A DNA stretch of 64,000 nucleotides from the NCBI GenBank assembly GCA_949592205.1, contig CATIUR010000004.1:6389001-6453000 (forward strand), in the 5' to 3' direction. This DNA is from Helichrysum umbraculigerum (lineage: Eukaryota > Streptophyta > Magnoliopsida > Asterales > Asteraceae). The position numbers and the translations under genes are program-made. The first letter of the stretch is position 1, and the number at the start of each line of letters is the position of its first letter. Positions 1-11,288 of this stretch are shown here, in pieces. Under the pieces are notes generated by a model, which had not been told where the DNA came from, ran no database searches, and worked only from the letters and a program-made list of their open reading frames with translations.

Positions 1-449
1 TTGAGGGAACTCATTGGAATAAATCTTATGTTGAGAGACGTTCTTGTTTCCATTGTGGACAACAAGGACATATAATTAGGGATTGTCGGTTATTATCCCT
101 AGATAGGTTTGGTAGAGGGATGCCAAGAACTTCCTCCTTTAGGAATTCTTATTCAAAATCGTTTTCTAGGCGTGCTTCGTATTCGCCTATATCAAGATAT
201 GCATCCTCTTCTCCAAAACCCGTGGCTAGAGTAAACAAAGTTGTGCCTAGTAAACCTCAAATTCAACAGCACAACATTGTTGAAAACAACTCATCTGAAC
301 CTACAAAGGTTTGGAAACCCAAATCCACAAACAACACATCAATGAAATCCTCTGAGTTTTTAAAATATCATAAACTCATTGATGTGATGGTTATGGATGA
401 TCATGGAGAACCCAAGTCTATCAAGGCTTGGGTGTCCCATAAGTACTAA
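1..449 (+). pseudogene. 3' end of a Ty1/copia gag ORF (element 1), cut by the window edge
   Basis: The frame is open from the left edge to a TAA at 447-449. A CCHC zinc knuckle (C-X2-C-X4-H-X4-C, read as CFHCGQQGHIIRDC) is encoded at 45-86, followed by a basic, Ser/Pro/Lys-rich tail ending in KAWVSHKY. The gag of the neighbouring element ends in a closely similar way (MAWVPLEN at 8159). Gag packages retrotransposon RNA in cytoplasmic particles, and the knuckle binds RNA. No pol follows: the DNA passes directly into the element's 3' non-coding region, so this copy has lost protease, integrase and RT. The stop codon sits inside a TACTAAC box 25 nt upstream of a GCAG. I am confident of the copia-gag call; the lineage (SIRE-like) is inferred. 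Confidence 0.8.
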
Positions 450-2153
450 CGTTTAATTGTTTGTGGTGGTGCAGTCAGATTATTGAAAGCTAACATTTTT
501 AGTGACTGCATGGATGTGGATATTGTTGGAAGAATGCGATGATGATTTGTGATTGGATGGATGAGATCATTGAAGTTTCGAGGTGGTAAAAGTGCTAAAA
601 GTCATTTGACTTGACTTGATATGTGATTTTGAAACTTTTATTTAAATTTTATTTTTTTTATTTGTTTAGTGCAACAGCCATTCTTTATATTTTTTAGTAT
701 TAAAGAAATGCAATGTTGCGAAATTTATTCAATTAAAAAATTACAAAAATATGTTTAATGTTTAAGGGGAGTATTTTTGGATTGGATATAAGAATTTGCT
801 GTTCAGGGGGAGTAATTCTGAATATTAAAAATTCTGATTATTTAATTCAGAAATGTGAACAGCAAGATTCTTAATTCTTGAAAAGATGTTGGATTGTGTG
901 TCTGTAAAACAACTTGGGATATGATAGTACATCGGGGAACATGCACAAAATGGAAGTTTTAAGGTTTATCCTTGATGTATCAGTAGGTTTATCTAGCATA
1001 CTTAATACAGTTTTTATGAAAATTATCTTCATCATATGATGTATTGGTAGGCATGATACATACCGGTCTATGGGTTATTAAGAAGTAATTCAAATACGTG
1101 TCTATGATCTTGTGGTAAACACCTTGTGATGTACGACACTAAGTCTTAATTCCTTAGCGTAGCTTGACATACTTCTAATTTTGGATTGAATATCTGAGAT
1201 CTTTTGGGGGAGTATACTGTTTGTTTCCTCTGTTGTACGTAAGTACGGACCTGGTCTCAATTCAGTATATTCTCAAAACTAAGCAAACGTGAGTCAATGT
1301 ACTTGCAAAGTCTTATATTTAAGGTACTGGTCAAGGTCGCCAATTGAATAAATCAAGTTTGGTTTGACTGCGATCGGTTTTGCTTAAACCTGAATCAAGT
1401 GTATGTCGCTCTGTTGTACACAAGTACAGACCTGTCACCGCTGGCTTGATTCCTAAAATTGATTCTCTTATATTCTTTCTAAATTTGGAAACTATGTTCT
1501 TGTCTGGGCTAAAGGGGTATGTCTATGGTGGGGACCACGGTGAAATATTCATACTAACAATAAAGGTTAGCTCACAGATACGGATGTAACATGTTTAAGT
1601 GGAAAAACAATACCAGTAATCGTCTTGATATAATTTTTATACTGGGTGTATTAAATGTGCTAAGTAAATTTAAAGTGGACAAATATACTGATGATCGAAA
1701 TAACACTTACTATTCCCTAATAATTGCATGTTGTTCTGATATGATCCCTAAGCAGACTTAAAACAATCCTTTCCCAATTTATTTTAATCTTTGTTATTTA
1801 TTTTTCATTCATAAAGAAAAATACAAAAAAATTTTATTTCTATGTTATTTTCGTCAAACATCACATATCTTGTTAAAGTCAAATATTGAAGATGTAAAGG
1901 ATGTCGGTTATTCTCCAAAGATTGTGAAGATAATTCTATCGGAGAAGCTGCTGATGATTGAGAGATGGTCACTGAGTTTGAAGATCTTATTGTATGATAA
2001 ATTTGTGTCAGTCACATGAATTTGGACATCAAGATTTCTTGGAAAACCATGCTATCTCAAAGGGGGAGTTTCTGATTGTCAAAGACATGAAAGAGTTTGT
2101 TGATGAAGACTAATTGAAGACTTATTTGACCAAGCTGCTGACAAGGGGGAGTT
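450..2153 (+). other. 3' non-coding region of element 1 (between gag remnant and LTR)
   Basis: No credible ORF. By eye the region is collinear with the post-pol region of element 2 (15068-17800): it shares phrases such as ATGATGTATTGGTAGG, the TTGTAC...GTACAGA motif twice (1233-1254 and 1412-1434), CAGTAATCGTCTTGA and ATATGATCCCTAAG. It therefore represents the pol-to-LTR interval of a related element. It contains five polypurine (AAGGGGGAG-like) tracts near 764, 804, 1205, 2059 and 2143; the last lies directly before the LTR and is the likely functional PPT. Confidence 0.65.
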
Positions 2154-2610
2154 TGTTGGTGCATTTTGTGTGTCAGTCAGTTGGTCAAACAATTGTAATT
2201 GTCAAAGTCAATTAGTCTACGTATGATGTGTTTAGTGTGTATATTCGAGTATGTAAACGAAATGTAATTATATAGAATATACATAGAATTGGGCTAGCGA
2301 CGTTGGGTCAGACGTCGCAAGGGTCTGGGCCTGCGACGTTGGGCTTAACGTCGCAGGGCCCAATAGGTTGATATAGATAGAGTGTTATAACTCATTTCTA
2401 GGGTTAGCGTTTTAGAGAGAGAGAAAGCCGAATTTGAGAGAGCAGAGAGGAGAGAACGAGAGTTTGAGTTTGTATTCTGTAATCGTTTATATTTCAATTG
2501 TGAATATATACAAGATTATAGAGAATTGTTTGTGTGTTCGTGAATCATTATCGTTTGTTATTCATTGATTAAGTGATCCGATCAGATCCTACGTGTACGG
2601 GACTATCACA
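2154..2610 (+). repeat. 3' LTR of element 1 (single copy in window)
   Basis: The LTR begins TGTTGGTGC directly after the purine tract ACAAGGGGGAG and plausibly ends ...GACTATCACA, giving TG...CA termini and 457 bp. Two short inverted repeats at 2297-2318 (stems GCGACGT/ACGTCGC) and 2332-2355 (stems TGCGACGTT/AACGTCGCA) lie just upstream of an AT-rich TATAGATAG stretch, which suggests a U3 promoter. The right end cannot be confirmed because the 5' partner LTR is outside the window. Confidence 0.6.
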
Positions 2611-2625
2611 ACCCAAATTAGGGGG

Positions 2626-3198
2626 TGTGATAACAGATCTAGCTTGAAATAGGACTGGTGTAATTATTATCTTGTTTGTGTATTGGTTTAGATTTGTAAA
2701 TGAATATTTGTTTTGTTGTTAATATTCGTTAAATATATTAGTGCGTTAAAGTGTTAGACGAATATCGAAAATGAAATAAATAAGTTTGGCGAGTCGAGAT
2801 TTCAAGTCGCAGCGAGTTGAGCTGTGAGATGAGATCTGAACCCGCAGGATAAGGACAACGAGTCGAGTCTGTTAATGGGCTTGGGCTGCATGACAAGTCG
2901 AGTCAACTCGTAGGCCCAGCGGCTGCGAGTTGAGACAAAGTATATATATGTTTTTAATTCGTGAAAAACATAACAACTTTTGAACGACTTTTGCTCACAA
3001 AACTGCAACCTGCGAATTGATAATCCAGAGAAAACATAATCCTAAAGGCTAGGCTTTGACGTTTAATCGTTTAAAGCTAAGTATTAGTTAACCTAAACAC
3101 GAACTTATTCGTTACAGTAAGATAACATCGTATTGAGGGATTCCGCACCTTAATACTATAGATAACGAAGTTATCGATCCTAGAACTAGGGACTTACA
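2626..3198 (+). repeat. 5' LTR of element 2
   Basis: 573 bp, starting TGTGATAACAG and ending GGGACTTACA, matched base for base in length by 23300-23872. Differences between the two LTRs are mostly C/T and G/A changes, often at CG sites, as expected from methyl-cytosine deamination. The LTR carries several copies of a GCGAGTTGA/GAGTCGAG motif just before a TATATATATG stretch (2940-2950). The 3' LTR may extend a further 15 bp upstream to TGTTGAGAC, next to the polypurine tract; those 15 bp are not conserved at the 5' copy. Confidence 0.85.
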
Positions 3199-3200
3199 TC

Positions 3201-3212
3201 TGGTATCAGAGC
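3201..3212 (+). promoter_or_regulatory. Primer binding site (initiator Met-tRNA type)
   Basis: TGGTATCAGAGC, two bases after the 5' LTR end. This is the standard plant copia PBS complementary to the 3' end of initiator methionine tRNA, where minus-strand DNA synthesis starts. Confidence 0.9.
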
Positions 3213-3661
3213 TTTCGGGCTAAATACGAGTGAGTTCGGAGTTTTTGTGATTAATCGCGTTTGATTTTGGATCGTTTTTACGTGCATTAGTACATATTAA
3301 CGATCAAAATTGCTCTCTGGACGATTTAGGGTTTGTTTACGATCGAAATCACTAGTTTCAATCGTAAAAATACCAAAAATTTACGTTTTCGGGGTTTTCA
3401 GCCGTTTCGCGAGTCGAGATTAGGGTTTCAGCTTCGTCTGCGAACCGAGTTGAACTTGCGAACCGAACCAGGTTGTGCGAGTCGAACCAAGTTGCGAACC
3501 GAGATCTCCTACGAACTGAGATCACTTGCGAGTTGACATCTGTTGCGATCCGAACTGAGATTGGCGAACTGAAGTTTGCGAATCGAGCAAAGATTGCGAA
3601 TTGAACTGAGTTGCGAATCGAGATTAATCTGAACTCGCAAAACAGTCTGAATTTTTCAAAG
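3213..3661 (+). other. Untranslated leader of element 2 with degenerate GCGAAYCGAG repeats
   Basis: From about 3405 to 3640 the leader is built of a loosely repeated 9-12 bp motif (variants GCGAGTCGAG, GCGAACCGAG, GCGAATCGAG, GCGAATTGA). Variants of the same words occur in the element's LTRs and again before ORF3 (18060-18720). No upstream gene is evident. The region probably contains packaging and regulatory RNA signals, but that is inference. Confidence 0.6.
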
Positions 3662-4712
3662 ATGTCTGATTTAAGTAAAATTATTGAGATGGACCACGAG
3701 GTTGAAAAATCTAATGTTCCGCCTAAATTGTTAAGACTTGAAGACTATTACAATTGGAGAGATAGATTTGAATCTTACTGTAGATTCCATGATCTCTCAA
3801 TCTGGATGTGTATCAAAACTGGATACACTGCACCTACTCAAACTGTTCAAAATGCTACTGTGGTCATTACCTATCAGAACATGAATGATCAACAAAAGGA
3901 GGACTTTAAAACTGAGAACAAGGCTCATTCTTGTATTAAGATGTGTCTTCCTAAAGAGATCAATCATCAGCTGAAATCTTTTCATACTGCTAGAGAGCTC
4001 TGGGAAGCTCTTGAGAAAAGAGGTGAGGGTAGTCCACAAGTGAAAGCTGGCAAGAAGAATCTTCTCAAGAAGCAGTTTACTGTGTTTAAAGCTTTGAAGG
4101 GAGAAGATCTTGATGCTATGTTACCCGTACTGAGTGAGCTTGAGAACCATGAGATTACTGTAGAAGAAGTGGAGAAAACCGACAAGTTTATTGAGGGTTT
4201 ACCTTCTAAGTGGGAAATGCATGGAGTTATGCTCAAGGATAATGAAACAAGATATGCTACCATGACCTTAGAGCAGGCTATTGATAAGCTCAGAGGTTAT
4301 GATTTCACTAAAAAGTCAAGAGATACTGATTCTGATCAGGTTCAGAATCCTGGGCTATATCATGGTAAAACAACTCTTTCGACTTCCTCCTCCAGTTCGA
4401 CCACTGCTTTGTTAGTTGGTGATATTGGTGAAAATGGTGAAATGATAACTGAGGATATGTGTTTTCTTTCCTCATCTGGTAGTGAAGCAAAAGGAAAAGG
4501 TACTGAGAAGTCACATCAAGAGCATCAGAAGATGCCTATAAGTGTGAAATCTGCTAAACAGCAACTGTCTGTTCTTGCTTCCTTTGTTGCTTCGTATGAG
4601 AACTACATTCAGAGTAAAATCAATGATCCGATTCTCTTTGATGAAGATTATGATCAAATCGACTCTGACTATCTTGAAGAAATAGATCTCCAGGATCAAC
4701 TGGCTATGTTAT
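3662..4712 (+). pseudogene. gag, N-terminal part (element 2), interrupted by solo LTR
   Basis: I start the protein at the ATG in GATGTCTGATTT rather than the in-frame ATG at 3611, which lies in the repetitive leader. The first ~220 codons show the plant copia capsid-type gag fold (DUF4219/UBN2 family: RLEDYYNWRDRFESY near the start, later ELWEALEKRGEG and FIEGLPSKWEM). A Ser/Thr-rich and acidic stretch follows. The frame ends artificially within a few codons of the solo LTR at 4713; the reading frame resumes after the insertion at 6404 when one copy of the 5-bp duplication is disregarded. The product would form the particle shell around retrotransposon RNA. It cannot give intact Gag unless the inserted LTR is bypassed. 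Confidence 0.8.
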
Positions 4713-6403
4713 TGATAAGTGTGTAAAAGTACTATATTTGCATAGCATTTTATCCCGATCCCTACGTGTTTTTATTGCAAATTGTTTAGTTTAGATATTA
4801 ATTTCGTTCATATTTGCAAATAGCAGTGGAAATGAAGGATTTTGAGAAAAGAGACAGAAAGTGGCAAATAAATGAGTCAAATGGTGCATTTTTGAAGAGT
4901 GGAATAAAAGTTAGAACGAGAATGGTGAGAATGCAGGAAAAAGAAGTTAAAATCTGGAAAAATCATTCCATACGCTGTATGGATTATTCCATACGCCGTA
5001 TGGATCAGTGGTCAAGGCCCAGAGCCTAGACATACGCGGAGCTGGGTTGGGCTTATATTCAATCCATACGCCGGATGGATTATTCCATCCGCCGTATGGA
5101 TCACTTTTCCAGAATATATAAATTCGGCAATTCTAAACCATTAGAAAAAAACCACAATTTCGATTAGGGTTTATTGTTTTCGGTTCCAGAGGCTTAGTTA
5201 CGAATTTTAAGAGTCTTTTGGAGGCACGAGAGATCAAGATTGAAGTTCTTTCATTCTAGTTTCGAGTGGTTCGTCTTTTGATTTGGTATTACTCTCGTTA
5301 TTTCAATATCATTGATGATTTTGGTATTTTATAATCTGAGTTTTATATATTAAATGATGAATTGAATATTTTAAGTAGTTGTGTGATTGATTAAGCTCAG
5401 ATTATGATTATTGAATGATTGTAATTGCATATTGAACAAGTTATTTGATTGAAAACTATTATATTACTTGTAGAACCTTGTTTATTGGTGATTGCTTGTG
5501 ATTATTTCTTAACGTGAGTAGTAATATTAAAGTGATTGATTTCCTTGGGTATTGGTGATTATTGATGGTTTATAACTCTAAGAGTTTTAACCATTGCTAA
5601 ATATGTTGAATCTGATAGGTTAAGATAATAAGATCCATGCGTGGTGACAGGGGGGGTCTTCGGACTCATTGCCTGGGGCTGGTAGAAGCGCGATGCCAGT
5701 TGGTACCCAAAGGGTACACGGGGTCAGGGTTTCCCCGCCGATCTAAACCTTTTGGAGAAGATAATAAGATCTATGCAATCTAAAGTGAACAAGACAATAA
5801 GAAATTATTGGGTATTATTGATTCATACCATTAGAGTCAATTATAATAAGTTGTGAATGTTTAAAGCATAAGTTAGGGAAAGACACGCAATAGAAACGTA
5901 CAATTCTTGCGACATCAGATCGATGTTTAATGTAGAACCCTAAATTATAGTAATTAGTTAGACCCGAACCGTTGGCTAATTTACATTCAATTTAGAATCT
6001 TTGATTAGTAACTAAGTTGATATAAAAGAAATCACAATTAAATAAATCAATATGCAATGAATCTGGATATATGAATCTGAGTGAAGTTAATTATACAATT
6101 ACTATTCCTTCCTATTTTTATTTATTTATTATTTTATTATTTTAATTTTAATTTTTATTTAGTTTTAATTATTATTTACAGATTTTATGTTCGAACGGAA
6201 CTCAAACGCCCCCTATTTACTGCTTTTCTAGTTAATTAGTATTTTCTATTTTTATTAAATAACCACCGTTCCCTGAGTTCGACTCGGACTTACCAAGTCT
6301 ATACTTATATTTGATCAGGTATTCTTGCCTGGTTGTGTGAAAAGTATTTATTAGGTATTTCCATTTCTAAATTGTAAAACAAGACACGCTTTCACACGCA
6401 TCA
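4713..6403 (+). mobile_element. Solo LTR (1691 bp, probably Ty3/gypsy) inserted in gag
   Basis: Flanked by a perfect 5-bp target duplication GTTAT (4708-4712 and 6404-6408). Termini are TGATAAGTGTG...CACACGCATCA, near-perfect inverted repeats ending TG/CA. A TATATAAA box is at 5115-5122. Just upstream, 4966-5101 holds four copies of the near-palindrome ATCCATACGCCGTATGGAT or variants. Near the 3' end is a CCCTGAGTTCGACTCGGAC-type phrase that resembles the ends of Athila/Tat-type gypsy LTRs as I remember them; that lineage call is tentative. There is no internal domain, so this is the product of LTR-LTR recombination. Confidence 0.85.
4966..5101. repeat. Cluster of four 18-20 bp near-palindromes upstream of a TATA box
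   Basis: Copies start near 4966, 4987, 5062 and 5083. The consensus is ATCCATACGCCGTATGGAT; individual copies differ by one or two bases, some of them altering both arms (CATACG/CGTATG against CATCCG/CGTATG). The cluster ends 14 bp before TATATAAA. It could be a set of factor-binding sites in the LTR promoter. Confidence 0.7.
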
Positions 6404-8159
6404 GTTATCAAGGAGAGTGAAGAATTTCTTGAAGAAGAATGGTAGAAAGGTAGTTGATAATCGATCAGGGTTTGATAAGACCAAGATCAAATGTTTCAAC
6501 TGTCAAGGTATTGGACATTTTGCTCGTGAGTGCCAAAGACCTAAGGTAGAAGCTGGTAGTGGAAAACAAGGTTTGGGAGGTACTCTTGCTTCCAAAGCCT
6601 TGGTGGTAAAGCAGTTAGATGGCTCTTACAAATGGAAAGCTCAGTCTGAAGAAGCTTTGATGGCTGAGATTGAAGATCAAAAGGGAACTGCTGAATCTAT
6701 GTCCTACATGCCTACTGATGTAGAGAAACGAGTAGAGGTGCCTGAGTCTGAAGTGAAAGCAAGTGATGATGATGTGCTGTATCTGGATTCAACTCCAGAA
6801 ATGAGTCCAGATGAGTTTGTGGCACACATGGCTGAAGTACAAACTGACAAAAAAATGGTATGTTTGGATATTCTTACTCTTGCTGATGTTTGTTATTTAG
6901 TTACTGATTTACAATCTCAGATTAGTGTTTTAACTGTGTCAAATAGCAATTTGTCATCCCAATTGAATGTGGATAAAGAATCTTATAAGACTGTTAGATC
7001 TGAACTTGACCAAGCTCTTATGGATGTGCGTAGATTAAGTGATGATAAACAGGCCTTAAAAGATAAGATTAAGTCTGATACTTCTGATAGAACAGCTCTT
7101 AGAGATACCATAAATGGAAAATCAGTTATCATAGTTGGTCTCTACATGAACATTAAAGACTTAAATCAAACAATTGCTAGTAAGGATCGGGAAATAGTAA
7201 ATCTTAATTTGAAGTTAGTTGAGCAAAATCGTAAGCTTGAGACTTTTAGAACATCTCAAATGGATAAAATACTTGATGCTCAACGTAGTGTAAAGGACAA
7301 GACTGGGATAGGATACGATGATGTATCTCCTCCTTTTAATGCTAATTACACTCCGATTCCTGAAGATTCTGAAATGATTGATGCTAATCCTGAGGTTACA
7401 GTAGCTAATAAGTCAGATAAATCTGAGGCACATAAGAATGTTGTTAAGAATTTGTCATCGGATAATAGTAAGGTTTCACCTCTCACCAAAATACAATTTG
7501 TATCGGGTGGAGTGATTAATTATACTAAGACTGATGATAGGGTTAATAAGAAGAAAACATCTGATCCTTTAGTTCCTAAGACTCCAAATGAAAAAGCAAA
7601 AGTTAGTAAATCACGTAAACAGATGTCTTGCTTCAAATGTCACCAAAAGGGACATGTAGCTTCGTGTTGTCCAAACAAAAAGCCGAAAGCATCACATAAG
7701 TTAGTGATTAATGACCAGACACAGACCAATTCTAGTTCAGTTATGGACAGGTTAGGTACCAAACCGGGATTAGGTAGTAAACCTGTAAATATTCTGAAAA
7801 GAGATGGTACTCATAGTGTCTCTCCACCTAAACCTAAACAGCCTTATTCTCAATCTGATAATGTTTTAAATAAATCTAGAGATAAGACACCGTCGAGATT
7901 TAGGACCCCCAGTAGAAACCACAGTCAGTTTGAGAGTGGTTCTATTTCACGTGCACAAGGACAAAGTTATGTGCTTAGGAGGTTTTCTACTCACTCTCCT
8001 CATAGGCAAAAGACTTCTGATCATCAACAGCCTCAAACTCCTGTGAAAGTAACCAAGACTCCCGATGGGAACAGTTATGGTTATTTCAAGGAAGTTCAGA
8101 TTGTTGATGATAAGGGACAAACCAAGACCGTAATGGCTTGGGTCCCTCTTGAAAACTAA
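6404..8159 (+). pseudogene. gag, C-terminal part (element 2): two CCHC knuckles and coiled coil
   Basis: About 580 codons continuing the gag frame after the solo LTR. CFNCQGIGHFAREC (codons 26-39 counted from 6417) is a canonical CX2CX4HX4C knuckle. An acidic segment and a long heptad-rich region (about codons 165-290) that looks like coiled coil follow. A second knuckle, CFKCHQKGHVASCC, lies at codons 405-418. The tail is Lys/Ser/Pro-rich and ends in MAWVPLEN-TAA. Two widely spaced knuckles are not typical of short copia gags, but as I recall do occur in large Asteraceae SIRE-like gags. The TAA at 8157-8159 is the only stop between gag and pol, which lie in the same frame. Confidence 0.8.
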
Positions 8160-8183
8160 TTGTGTACAACTTTTTATGTGCAG
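8155..8183 (+). promoter_or_regulatory. gag-pol junction: in-frame UAA with candidate branch point and 3' splice site
   Basis: CTAAT overlaps the gag stop, and 24 nt later, after a T-rich run, comes TGCAG (ending at 8183). The base after it begins a pol codon in frame (GAG CAG ACT). The homologous junction of element 1 has a perfect TACTAAC (444-450) and GCAG (471-474). Pol may be expressed by stop-codon readthrough, as proposed for SIRE1, or from a spliced RNA. This is inference from motif layout only. Confidence 0.45.
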
Positions 8184-11100
8184 GAGCAGACTGTGAACAA
8201 GGAAAGCTGGTGGTATGTGGACAGTGGATGCTCAAGACAAATGACAGGAGAAAGAAGTCTACTGAAGGACTTCAAGGAAGGTTTCAAGCAAAAGGTTAAT
8301 TTTGCAGGAGACAAAGGAGGAGTAATTACGGGAAAAGGAAAAGTTTCAAATGGAACTTTGACTCTTGAGGATGTGAACTATGTTGAAGAACTAACTCACA
8401 ACCTAGTGAGTGTTTCCCTAGTCTGTGATAAAGGTCATCCAGTTCATTTTAATGAAAAGGAAGCCTTAGTCCTGAAGCCGGGAGTTAAAATACCTGATGA
8501 TTGGATATTGATGAGGGCACCAAGAAAGAAAGACATTTATGCAATAAACATGGGTGGTCCTAGTTCTTCAATGGTGTCTACATGTCTATTATCCAAAGCT
8601 TCAGAAGCAGATGCATTATTATGGCATAGGAGAATGGCACACCTGAAATGGAGAAAAATGAACTATATAACCAGAAATGGTTTGGTTCTAGGTGTACCAC
8701 AAAAATGTTTCGAGTCTGAAGATAAGTGTGTTCCTTGCATGAAAGGAAAGCAGCACAAGAAACCACACAGATCTAAGACTGAAAACTCTATCTCCTCACC
8801 ATTTGAATTGCTACACATGGATCTCTTTGGCCCAATAAGCAAGAGAAGTTTAAGTGGCAAATGGTACTGTTTGGTTGTCACAGATGATTATTCTAGATTC
8901 TCGTGGGTGTTCTTTTTGGGATCTAAGGATGAAACTCCAGGAATTCTAATTGAGTTCTTTGATCTAGTAGAGAATGTCTATAAATAGAGAGTGAAGCGTA
9001 TTCGTAGTGACAACGGAACAGAATTCAAAAATTCAACATTGAATATCTATTGCTTAAGCAAAGGGATAATTCATCAATTCAGTGCACCTTATGAACCTCA
9101 ACAGAATGGTGTAGCTGAAAGGAAGAATAGAATGTTGATTGAAGCTGCTAGAACAATGCTTGCTGATTCAAAGCTTCCGATCATTTATTGGGCAGAAGCA
9201 GTGAATACAGCATGTCATGTTCTAAATAGAGTTCTTACAGTTAAAAAGCAGAAAAAGACTTGTTATGAGCTTTTGAACAATAAGAAACCAAACTTAAAAG
9301 GGTTTGAACCCTTTGGAGTTTCATGCACCATATTAAAGACCGGACATCAAGCTAAATTTGGTGAGAAGGCTGGCGAAGGATTTTTCCTAGGTTATATGCC
9401 CAATTCGCCAAACAAGAGAGTCTTTAATAAAGTCACGGGACGTTTGGAAGTAGTTTATAACATTGAAGTTACTAGCTACTCACCTGATGTGCATAAGGGA
9501 GTTGATTGGCAATTTGATTATTCAGATCTCTTTGCATCATTTAAGGTTCCCATTAGTGACTATGTCAGTGATTCAGAGATAGCTGAACATTTAGTGTCTG
9601 AAGATGTGGATACTGGCCATACTTCAACATCGAGTGTTCCGAATTCTGGAATCAAGATAGTTATTGATCCAAATCAACCATCTACTAGTGGATCTCAAAA
9701 ATCCAAAGTAGAGACACCTTTAACTGAAGAAGAGTTGGCTCAAAAATTAGTGGATGATATCCTCACTCCATTAAGACAGTTAAGAATATCTGCTGGTATT
9801 GATAACTTACAGCTATCTAGAGAGGGTGTACCGGATTTGGAAGACACTACTGAATAACATAGTGTCTATGAGTAAATAGGTACTAATTTAGGAGACGAGA
9901 TTCCAGTTGAGCATGTTGCTTCAACTAGAACGAGTAAGAATCATCTGATTGGAAATATTATCGGTGATATTAATACTCCTGTTCAAACAAGGACTCAATC
10001 AAAAGCTAGTACGTCTGAAAACCTAGAGTACCCAAGCTTGTATTCTGAAATGAAAGAGACAGGGATTCCTAATCAATGTCTATATTCATGCTTTATCTCA
10101 CAAGTCGAGCCTAAAAATGTTCAAATGGCTCTAAAAGAAAGTTCGTGGGTTGAAGCAATGCAAGAAGAACTATCTCAGTTTTCTAAACTACAAGTATGGG
10201 AGTTAGTTGACCTTCCAAAGGGAGAATATCCAATTGGAACTAGATGGGTATTTAAGTGCAAGAGAGATGATAAGGGAATCGTTACTCACAATAAAGTTCG
10301 TCTAGTGGTTCAAGGTTTTAATCAACAAGAGGGTATAGATTACAATGAAGTGTTTGCACCAGTTGCTAGGCTAGAAGCAATTAGGGTGTTTTTAGCATTT
10401 GCATCATTTAAAGCTATAAAGGTTTATCAGTTGGATGTTAAGAGTGCCTTCTTATATTTCAAAGTGGAAGGATTGGTGTATGTTTCACAACCGCCAAGGT
10501 TTGCTGATCCTGAGTATCTAGATAGAGTATATCGACCGAATAAGGCTCTATATGGATTACATCAAGCACCTAGGGTGTGGTATGGAACGCTATCAATGTA
10601 TCTACTTGAGAATGGTTTTACAAGAGGATCGATCGATAGTACACTGTTTGTAAAGTGGAAGAAGTAAGACTTTCTTCTCGTGCAAGTTTATGTTGATGCC
10701 ATTATCTTTGGATCGTCTGATGAAAAGATGTGTCAAGAATTTGAGAAAGTCATGAGAAAAAGGTTTGAAATGTCTACAATGGGAGAATTGAATTTCTTCT
10801 TAGGGTTACAAGTTGATCAAAAGAAGGACGGATTCTTTATTCATCAATATAAATATACACATAAGCTGTTGGAACGCTTTAAGATTGATGAAAGTAAGGT
10901 CTACAATACTCCTATTCCAGTCAATCATGGACTAGGTCCAAATACATCGAGTGATAGCGATGTGGATCCAACTCTTTATAGAGCCATGATCGGGTCACTA
11001 ATATATTTAACTGCCTCTAGGCCTGACATAATGTTTGCTGTTTGTATATGCGCAAGATATCAGGCTAATCCGAAAGAGTCACACATGCAAGCTGTTAAAC

Positions 11101-11288
11101 AAATATTTCGTTACCTCAAGGGGAAACCGAAGCTGGGACTTTGGTATCCGACTGATGGAGACTTAGATCTCGTCGCTTATACTGATTCAAATTATGGAGG
11201 ATGCAATCAGAATAGAAAATCTACAATCGGAGGATATCAATTCCTAGGAGGTAGATTAGTATCCTGGCAGTGCAAGAAGCAGACCTCG
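8160..11288 (+). pseudogene. pol: protease, integrase, reverse transcriptase, start of RNase H (element 2)
   Basis: One frame throughout. Protease: WWYVDSGCSRQMTG, with active-site DSG near 8220. GAG-pre-integrase zinc-binding part: WHRRMAHL... and CVPCMKGKQH. Integrase core: HMDLFGP (D), SDNGTEFKN (D), PQQNGVAERKNR (E). RT: WVFKCKRDDKG, QLDVKSAFLY, KALYGLHQAPR, and the catalytic box YVDA at 10689-10700 instead of YVDD. RNase H begins with YTDSNYGGC (normally YTDSDYAG). The reading frame is broken by TAG at 8985, TAA at 9855, TAA at 9873 and TAA at 10665, and RNase H is split by the solo LTR at 11289. The element cannot supply its own enzymes. Copia assignment is certain from domain order. 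Confidence 0.9.

Noticed and set aside
1380..1589. 69-codon plus-strand ORF
   Set aside because: Falls in conserved non-coding retrotransposon DNA; the start is not an ATG and the homologous part of element 2 has no such frame.
3201..3212. tRNA-like sequence TGGTATCAGAGC (also on the minus strand at 45239-45250)
   Set aside because: Only the 3'-end complement used as primer site; there is no cloverleaf, so it is not a tRNA gene.
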